The notes under the pieces are model-generated. The model saw only the letters and a list, made by a program, of their open reading frames with translations. It was not told where the DNA came from and ran no database searches. From NCBI GenBank assembly GCA_902616715.1, contig CACMTR010000002.1:124001-188000 (forward strand): 64,000 bases of DNA. The letters are read 5' to 3'. Made by a program: the position numbers and the translations under genes. This document shows, in pieces, positions 57,199 to 64,000 of the stretch (the stretch's first letter is position 1; every line of letters begins with the position of its first letter). Source of the DNA: an uncultured SAR86 cluster bacterium (GTDB lineage Bacteria; Pseudomonadota; Gammaproteobacteria; Magnimaribacterales; AG-339-G14).

Positions 57199-59574
57199 AT
57201 GTTTTTCAATAAATATTTTTTTATATTACTAATTATTTTCCTACTCCCAATTCATTTCGGTCTTGGTATATACATTTATCTTTCACATGACTTGCCCTCG
57301 ACAGAAGATGTAAGAAATGTGGAACTACAAGTGCCTCTTAAAATATTTACTTCTGATGGGAAGTTAATTGGGGAATATGGAGAAATTCATCGCACCAAAC
57401 TTGAATTTGCTGAGATTCCAGAAAATTTAATCAATGCTTTTTTAGCCGCAGAAGACAGTGATTTTTTTACTCATACTGGTGTAGATTTTTTGAGTCTAAT
57501 AAGAGCCACTTATCAATATATTAGAGCAGGGGAAATCATTAGCGGAGGTGGAACAATTACTATGCAAGTGGCGAGAAATTATGTGTTAACTAAGGAGCAA
57601 ACTTTTGAGAGAAAACTAAAAGAAATATTTATGGCTTTTAAGCTAGATTTATCTTTTTCAAAAGAAGAAATATTTGAACTTTACGTAAATCAAATTTTTC
57701 TTGGGAATAGAGCCTATGGCATTGCGGCGGCATCAGAAATTTATTATGGAAAGGGGTTATCAGAATTGAGTGTTGCGCAATCAGCCATGATTGCCAGTTT
57801 GCCAAAAGCACCTTCTCGAATTAATCCAATTGCCAATCCAAAAAGAGCTCTAACAAGAAGAAATTGGGTTTTAAGTCGAATGGAATCTTTGGGTTATATC
57901 GATCAAGATAATTTTTTAAAAGCATTTAAAGAGCCAATATCTGCTTCGTTCAATGGCATCGGATCTGAAGTTGAGGCAGATTATCTTGCTGAGCAAATTC
58001 GAAGATATATGATCCAAAATTACGGTTTATCTGCTTATAAGGAAGGATATAAGGTTTATTCCACTCTGAATTCGTCTTACCAAACAGCAGCTGTGAATTC
58101 TGTTAGGAGCGGAATAGAGTCATATGAATCAAGACACGGATTTAGAAAACCCGAAAATTATCGCGATTTAATTCCAAGCGATTTTAATCAGAGAACAGAT
58201 TTATTCTATAAAGTTGCTTATGATCCAAATAATTTTAAAGACGAGTTTGGTATTAAAAAAGATTTAACCAATCCACTAGATAAATTATTAGATTTTCTCG
58301 CTGACCAAGCTGCTTTCAACTCTTTTCAACCTGTTCTGATCTTATCGTCTAAAAACAAAAAGATGACAATTTTAAACAAAGACTCAGAAATTATTACTGT
58401 GGATATAAGTAATTTAGCTACCAAAATAAAACCAAAAATTGACGAAAATAAAAAAGGAAAAAATATAGAAAGCTTTTCCAGTTTTTTTGAAGTAGGGGAC
58501 TTAATTTGGTTTAGATCTGATGAAAATAAGAAATTCGAAATAGCAATGCACCCAGAAGTACAAAGCGCTCTGGTTAGTATCGATCCAAGATCTGGAAAAA
58601 TTCTTGCATTGGTGGGTGGTTATAGTTTTAGTTCAAGTAAATTTAATAGAGCCATGCAAGCTAAACCTCAGCTTGGATCAAACTTTAAACCTTTTTTGTA
58701 CGCCGCAGCATTTGAAAATGGCTTCAATCCAGCGACTATTATTAACGATGCTCCAGTAGTATTTGAAGATCAAAATTTAGAGGAATTTTGGAGACCTAAA
58801 AATGCTAGTGGGAAGTTTTATGGACCTACGAGACTAAGAGAGGCTTTGTTGCAATCTAGAAATGTTGTCACCGTGAGATTGCTAAATGATTTGGGAATCT
58901 CTAAAACAAAAAACTACCTAACAAGATTCGGATTCGAGAGAGATAGTTTGCCTGAGGATTTATCAATTGCATTAGGATCATATGGAATAAGTCCCTATAA
59001 AAATGCAGAATTTTTTTCTGTCTTTGCTAATGGAGGAAAAAAAATTAACCCAACTTACATTGAAAAAATTGTGGACCCGGATGGTAATGAGATATTTTTT
59101 GATCAAAAAGATCTTTCAAAAACAACTTTGGAACAATGGATAGGAAAACCTCTGACAGTAGAAGAAACTTTCGCTATTGATCCAAGAGTTTCATTTGTTG
59201 TAACCGATATTCTAAGAGAAGCTACGCGCAGAGGTACAGGAAGAGCTATAAAAAAACTTCAAAGAGATGATTTTGCGGGAAAAACTGGTACTACAAACAA
59301 TTCCGAAAGTACCTGGTTTACAGGTTATAACAACAAGATTCTAACGACAGTTTGGTTTGGCTACGATCAACCAAGGTCTTTGGGGCAAAAAGAATATGGA
59401 AGTACTACGGCCTTGCCAATTTGGTTAGGTTATATGGAAGATATAGTTGATTCAATTGAATACTCTCCCCCAGTAATTCCAGCAAATTTAATAGCTAAAA
59501 AAATTAATTTGGCCAATGGACTAGATGCAAGCCCTTCGGATCAAAATACAGGGTTTGAATATTTTTTTGATTAA
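57199..59574 (+). CDS. mrcA: Penicillin-binding protein 1A
   Basis: AEDSDFFTHTGVDFLSLIRA, SGGGTITMQVARNYVLTKEQTFERKLKEI, QLGSNFKPFLYAAAFENG, GKTGTTNN. Confidence 0.94.
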   Translation: MFFNKYFFILLIIFLLPIHFGLGIYIYLSHDLPSTEDVRNVELQVPLKIFTSDGKLIGEYGEIHRTKLEFAEIPENLINAFLAAEDSDFFTHTGVDFLSLIRATYQYIRAGEIISGGGTITMQVARNYVLTKEQTFERKLKEIFMAFKLDLSFSKEEIFELYVNQIFLGNRAYGIAAASEIYYGKGLSELSVAQSAMIASLPKAPSRINPIANPKRALTRRNWVLSRMESLGYIDQDNFLKAFKEPISASFNGIGSEVEADYLAEQIRRYMIQNYGLSAYKEGYKVYSTLNSSYQTAAVNSVRSGIESYESRHGFRKPENYRDLIPSDFNQRTDLFYKVAYDPNNFKDEFGIKKDLTNPLDKLLDFLADQAAFNSFQPVLILSSKNKKMTILNKDSEIITVDISNLATKIKPKIDENKKGKNIESFSSFFEVGDLIWFRSDENKKFEIAMHPEVQSALVSIDPRSGKILALVGGYSFSSSKFNRAMQAKPQLGSNFKPFLYAAAFENGFNPATIINDAPVVFEDQNLEEFWRPKNASGKFYGPTRLREALLQSRNVVTVRLLNDLGISKTKNYLTRFGFERDSLPEDLSIALGSYGISPYKNAEFFSVFANGGKKINPTYIEKIVDPDGNEIFFDQKDLSKTTLEQWIGKPLTVEETFAIDPRVSFVVTDILREATRRGTGRAIKKLQRDDFAGKTGTTNNSESTWFTGYNNKILTTVWFGYDQPRSLGQKEYGSTTALPIWLGYMEDIVDSIEYSPPVIPANLIAKKINLANGLDASPSDQNTGFEYFFD

Positions 59575-60155
59575 ATAAATATAGTTTTTTTGATTAATCC
59601 CCAATGTTCTTGCCAAGATAAAACTGGGTTATTTTTAAAATTACTTCTGATAAAAGTTTGAATTTGACCCTCCATACAGGCCATCAAAAGATCAGAACAG
59701 CTTGAGGAGTTAATGGCCAACTTTTTTTTAGTTTCTCTTTCATAGGCCTGAAAAGACTGTTTTATTTCTACACTTAGTTTCTCCAAAATTAAAGATATCT
59801 TATCGTCAATCTTTGCTTCTGCGGCAGTCAGAGCTTGTTTATTGATGATTTTTGCAAATCCTTTATTAGTTTCCAGAAAAGTTAAAATCAGAGTAACTAT
59901 AAGTCCAGGAATCTCGTCTGATGATTGATTTTGTTTCATGGTTTCTATTCTTGGGAAAATATTTGATTCAAAAAAAACTACCATTTCTTCATAAATCTTT
60001 CTTTTACTTGGGAAATGTCTATATATTGCAGCTTCAGTTATGTTAGTTCTTCTGGCTAATTCTGCAGTTGTAATTTTTACAGGAGTTTTTTCTTCAAGCA
60101 TCTCTGCAAGAGTCTGCATAATTTGAATTTTTCTTGATACTTTACTCTCTACCAT
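59571..60155 (-). CDS. slmA: TetR-family nucleoid occlusion factor SlmA
   Basis: ITTAELARRTNITEAAIYRHFPSKRKIYEEMVVFFE; next to argB, a recurrent slmA context. Confidence 0.85.
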   Translation of the reverse strand: MVESKVSRKIQIMQTLAEMLEEKTPVKITTAELARRTNITEAAIYRHFPSKRKIYEEMVVFFESNIFPRIETMKQNQSSDEIPGLIVTLILTFLETNKGFAKIINKQALTAAEAKIDDKISLILEKLSVEIKQSFQAYERETKKKLAINSSSCSDLLMACMEGQIQTFIRSNFKNNPVLSWQEHWGLIKKTIFI

Positions 60156-61016
60156 CTATCTATTAATCAAAGTACCTACGCCTTTTTGAGTAAGAATCTC
60201 TAACAATACAGCATGAGGAACTCTTCCATCAACTATGTGAGCATAATTTACTCCTTTGCTTAGAGCCTCAATTGCGGCTGTTAGTTTAGGCACCATTCCA
60301 CCTTTGATTATCTCTTTGTTTTTTAGGAGTTTTTTTGAATCCTTAAAATTCATTTCAGATATTTTCTTTCCACTTTCGTTCTTAATTCCTAACACATCTG
60401 TCAAAAGAATTATTTTTTCTGCTTTTATCGATCCTGCAATAAAACATGCAACGTCGTCAGCATTTATATTCAAAGGTGATCTGCTTGCGCTCCATCCAAT
60501 AGGAGATATGATAGGAATCTGTTGAGATTTTAAAGCTTTTAAAAGTTTTGATTTATTTATTTTTGTTATTTCACCGACTTCTCCTAGAGATCTATTTTTG
60601 GATTTTATTGCTTTTATAAGACTCATTTTTTTTCCAGCATATGATTTTCCTTGCCCACCCCATGAGTTAATTAAGTTTTTAATCTCAGGATTAATTTGCA
60701 GATCAAGAACTTTTTGAATAACTTTTATTGTTTCAGGAGTAGTTACTCTTATTCCATTTTTGAATTTGAAAGTAAGCTTGTGTCGATCCAATTCTTTTCC
60801 AATTTGGGGCCCTCCTCCATGAACTATGACAGGATTTATTCCGACCGTTTTCATTAGAACCACATCTCGAGCAAAACTTTTTCTAAGAAAACTGTCTTGC
60901 ATTGCGCTACCTCCATACTTAATAACAATAGTTTTTCCTGAAAATTTTTGTATGAAAGGTAATGCTTCAGATAGAACTTTAGAAATATTTATAGCTGATT
61001 TTTTTGAGATGCTCAT
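60156..61016 (-). CDS. argB: Acetylglutamate kinase
   Basis: IVIKYGGSAMQDSFLRKSFARDVVLMKTVGINPVIVHGGGPQIG, NINADDVACFIAG, GGMVPKLTAAIEAL. Confidence 0.95.
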   Translation of the reverse strand: MSISKKSAINISKVLSEALPFIQKFSGKTIVIKYGGSAMQDSFLRKSFARDVVLMKTVGINPVIVHGGGPQIGKELDRHKLTFKFKNGIRVTTPETIKVIQKVLDLQINPEIKNLINSWGGQGKSYAGKKMSLIKAIKSKNRSLGEVGEITKINKSKLLKALKSQQIPIISPIGWSASRSPLNINADDVACFIAGSIKAEKIILLTDVLGIKNESGKKISEMNFKDSKKLLKNKEIIKGGMVPKLTAAIEALSKGVNYAHIVDGRVPHAVLLEILTQKGVGTLINR

Positions 61017-61021
61017 TATGT

Positions 61022-62395
61022 CTAATTTAAGAAATTTAATTGGTTGTCTATTTCGAGCAATGCATTTTGAAAAAGTTCTTTTATTTGCATTAGTTTTTTT
61101 TCACTTTTTGCTTCAAATCTTAGAACTAAAGCGGGAGTTGTATTTGAGGCTCTAACCAATCCCCAAGATTCTTCGTTTTCTAGCCTCAAACCATCTAATA
61201 AAATACTATCATAACCTTCAGGTTTGAAATTATTTTTTAATTCCTCAACAATTTTAAATTTTTTAGTATCTTTGACTGAAATTTTTATTTCAGGAGTACT
61301 GAACATTTTAGGAATTTTTTTAAAAACTTCATGAGTTGAAATTTCATATGACGATAATATTTCTGTTAGCCTTAAGCTCGCAAATATTGCGTCGTCAAAA
61401 CCATACCAATTGTCGTTATAAAAAATATGACCGCTCATTTCGCCTCCTAAAACTGCATCAGTTCTCGCAATTTCAGATTTTATGAAAGAATGACCAGTCT
61501 TGGTCATGATTGGCACACCATCATTTTCTCTGATAACTTTATCTAGCTGATTAGAGCATTTAACATCAAAAACAATTTTTCCTGACTTATTTTTCTTTAA
61601 TGTATCTTCTGCCATTAGAGCTAAATATCTATCAGGAAAAATTATTTCTCCTTCACTATCTACAACTCCTAGTCTGTCTCCATCTCCATCAAAAGCAATA
61701 CCAAGATCGGCACCTTCAATTTTGACGGTTTCAATTAAGTTTAATAAGTTTTTTGGCTCGCTTGGGTCGGGGTGATGATTTGGAAAATTACCATCGACTT
61801 GGCAAAATAACTCTATTAGCTCTGAGGAGTATTTTTTTAAAATTTCTGGTCCTAGTACTCCTCCTGATCCGTTGCCACAATCCAGAACAATTTTTAATTT
61901 TTTCTTGATTTCAATTTTTTTGGAAATTTCTTTAATGTAAGACTCGTTAAAGCTTTCTTTGAGTAATTTTCCAGATCCAATTTTAAAATCACTTTGTTCA
62001 ATTTTAAATTTTAGATTTTGTATATCCTCCTCTTTAAAAGAGGAATTATTTATAACAATTTTAAATCCATTGTATTCTTTAGGGTTATGGCTGCCTGTAA
62101 TCATTACACCATTTTTGGTTATGCCTTCAAATGTTGCGAAATATAGTAGCGGTGTATGCACTAGACCAATAAAGATCACATCACAACCTGTTGCTAAAAC
62201 TCCATCTATAAAATACTTTGAAACATCTTCGCCCGAAATTCTTCCATCTCTTCCTACATATACATGTTTTGACTTTTCCTCTAATACTACTGAACCAACA
62301 GCTTGACCAATTTTATATATCAAATCTTGAGTTAACTCTCTTTCAAAAATACCTCTGATATCGTAAGCCCTAAAAATTTCAGAATTAACTTTCAT
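61022..62395 (-). CDS. Phosphomannomutase/phosphoglucomutase
   Basis: RAYDIRGIFERELT, MITGSHNPKEYNGFKIV, GIAFDGDGDRLGVVD, GGEMSGHIFYND. Confidence 0.92.
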   Translation of the reverse strand: MKVNSEIFRAYDIRGIFERELTQDLIYKIGQAVGSVVLEEKSKHVYVGRDGRISGEDVSKYFIDGVLATGCDVIFIGLVHTPLLYFATFEGITKNGVMITGSHNPKEYNGFKIVINNSSFKEEDIQNLKFKIEQSDFKIGSGKLLKESFNESYIKEISKKIEIKKKLKIVLDCGNGSGGVLGPEILKKYSSELIELFCQVDGNFPNHHPDPSEPKNLLNLIETVKIEGADLGIAFDGDGDRLGVVDSEGEIIFPDRYLALMAEDTLKKNKSGKIVFDVKCSNQLDKVIRENDGVPIMTKTGHSFIKSEIARTDAVLGGEMSGHIFYNDNWYGFDDAIFASLRLTEILSSYEISTHEVFKKIPKMFSTPEIKISVKDTKKFKIVEELKNNFKPEGYDSILLDGLRLENEESWGLVRASNTTPALVLRFEAKSEKKLMQIKELFQNALLEIDNQLNFLN

Positions 62396-62438
62396 AAAAG
62401 ATTCTCCCGCTTATAATGATTCTCTTTAAATTAAAAAT

Positions 62439-63362
62439 ATGACTGATTTTGAAAAAAAGGATGGATTCATCTGGATGGACGGTGAATTTGTTGACTGGTC
62501 ACAAGCTAAAGTACATGTTTTGACTCATACTTTACATTATGGGCTTGGTGTATTTGAAGGGGTAAGAGCTTATTTAACTGATCAAGGTACTAAAATATTC
62601 AGGCTAGAGGATCACACTAATCGTTTATTTGAGTCTGCTGATGCCGTTAATATGGAAATCCCATTTTCAAGAGAAAAGTTCAACGAAGTTCAAAAAGAGA
62701 TTTTTAAGGTAAATAATCTCAAAGAGGGCTACATACGTCCTATGTGTTTTTATGGCGCTCAGGGGATGGGCTTAAGAGCAGACAACTTGAAGACACATTG
62801 TATTGTTGCAGCTTGGGAATGGCCAAGTTATATGTCACCAGAAGCTTTTGACAAAGGAATAAAAATAAAAATTTCTTCTTATAAAAGGCAAACGAATAAC
62901 TTAGTTTCTAGATCAAAAGTAAATGGAAATTATGTGACTTCCATTATGGCCCTTCAAGAAGCTATGCAAGAAGGTTTTGATGAAGCTCTTTTACTTGATG
63001 ATGAGACAAATATTTCAGAGGGATCTGGAGAAAATTTATTTTTAGTTAAAGATGGAAAGCTTTTTACCCCTGATTTGGCAGCATCTTTAAATGGCATTAC
63101 TCGCAAAAGCATAATTAGTCTGGCAAAAGAGGATGGAATTGAAGTAAAAGTTAAAAAAATAAGCCTGAATGAAATTTTAGATGCTGATGAACTTTTTTTT
63201 ACAGGTACCGCTGCCGAAGTAGTTCCTATCAGGATGGTGGATCAGAATTTAATCGCCAATGGGAAAAGAGGGCCTATTACTACAATTCTTCAAAAAAAGT
63301 ATTTTGATCAAGTTAGAGGAAAACGAGATTCCTTTGTTGAGTGGTTGACACCGATTGAATAA
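62439..63362 (+). CDS. ilvE: Branched-chain amino acid aminotransferase
   Basis: GFIWMDGEFVDWSQAKVHVLTHTLHYGLGVFEGVRAY, NISEGSGENLFLVKDG, FFTGTAAEVVPI. Confidence 0.94.
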   Translation: MTDFEKKDGFIWMDGEFVDWSQAKVHVLTHTLHYGLGVFEGVRAYLTDQGTKIFRLEDHTNRLFESADAVNMEIPFSREKFNEVQKEIFKVNNLKEGYIRPMCFYGAQGMGLRADNLKTHCIVAAWEWPSYMSPEAFDKGIKIKISSYKRQTNNLVSRSKVNGNYVTSIMALQEAMQEGFDEALLLDDETNISEGSGENLFLVKDGKLFTPDLAASLNGITRKSIISLAKEDGIEVKVKKISLNEILDADELFFTGTAAEVVPIRMVDQNLIANGKRGPITTILQKKYFDQVRGKRDSFVEWLTPIE

Positions 63363-63378
63363 ATTTTAATAAATTAAG

Positions 63379-64000
63379 ATGCCAAAATTAAACGTAGCTT
63401 TGTTGAGTTACAGAAGTAATCCTTATTCTGGCGGACAAGGTATTTACATTACTCATTTAAGCAAGGCTTTAATTGATTTAGGTCATCAAGTAACAGTTTT
63501 TTCTGGACCTCCTTACCCAAATCTTGATCCAAGAGTAGGTTTGGTTGAAGTTCCAAGTTTAGATTTATATAGTAGATCAAATAAATTTTCTGATGTTTCA
63601 ATATCAGAATTAATAGACCCTTTAAATTTTTTCGAGTGGCTTAGCATAAATTCTGGAGGGTTTGCTGAGCCTTATACTTTTGGAAAAAGATTAAAAAAAA
63701 TTCTAAAAAAAAGATTAAAAGAATTTGACGTAGTCCATGATAATCAGAGCCTTTGTTATGAGTTATTAGATTTTCAAAAAAAAATCCCTTTAGTAACAAC
63801 AATTCATCATCCAATTTCTAAAGATTTAAAATATGAATTACAAAGCATTAATTCAATATTTCTTAAACTGTTAAAAATTAGATGGCACTCATTTTTAAAA
63901 ATGCAAATGCAAGTTGCAAAACGATTGAAAAAAATTATCGTCCCTTCTTTATCCTCTAAAAAAAATATTGAGAAAGATTTTAAAGTTAAAAGTAAAAATA
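63379..64000 (+). CDS. Glycosyltransferase family 4-like, N-terminal part, truncated by window edge
   Basis: Open frame MPKLNVALLSYRSNPYSGGQGIYITHLSKALIDLGHQVTVFSGPPYPN... runs to the last base; not in ORF track. Confidence 0.88.
   Translation, partial: MPKLNVALLSYRSNPYSGGQGIYITHLSKALIDLGHQVTVFSGPPYPNLDPRVGLVEVPSLDLYSRSNKFSDVSISELIDPLNFFEWLSINSGGFAEPYTFGKRLKKILKKRLKEFDVVHDNQSLCYELLDFQKKIPLVTTIHHPISKDLKYELQSINSIFLKLLKIRWHSFLKMQMQVAKRLKKIIVPSLSSKKNIEKDFKVKSKN

Overview
AT-rich chromosomal segment of a bacterium, most likely a marine gammaproteobacterium with a streamlined, SAR86-like genome (lineage is inference). Gene density is high and most genes are housekeeping. Order: mutM(partial)-tolC / thiC-Prx-parE-parC / M48 lipoprotein protease, argD / DUF2244 / acyl-CoA dehydrogenase / thioesterase / PPi-type phosphofructokinase / mpl / rpmE2 / two phage-like genes / thiolase / SRPBCC / tsaE-nnrD / nitronate monooxygenase-NUDIX-MBL / msrA-acs-folK-dksA-pfkB kinase-thiE-thiD / argC-erpA / anmK-M23 peptidase / tyrS / complete 16S-23S-5S rRNA operon without spacer tRNAs / operon coaW(type II PanK)-diiron protein-CobT-like-CobS-like / cysE-tesB-MBL-small membrane protein-AhpD-like / TonB receptor / gltD-gltB / aroB-aroK / mrcA / slmA-argB / pmm(algC) / ilvE / glycosyltransferase (runs off the end). 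Main observations: (1) two genes (thiC 3' end and the M48 lipoprotein protease 5' end) are each broken by one extra A in an A-tract, and the conserved reading continues in the +1 frame, so either assembly error or slippage; (2) a four-gene operon pairs an orphan CobS/CobT-like AAA+/VWA chelatase module with a ferritin-like diiron protein and a type II pantothenate kinase; (3) the rRNA operon lacks spacer tRNAs and has clear boxA repeats, RNase III processing stems and hairpins in the spacer; (4) a small pair of phage-like genes sits between rpmE2 and the thiolase. No CRISPR array, tRNA gene, transposase or integrase was seen.
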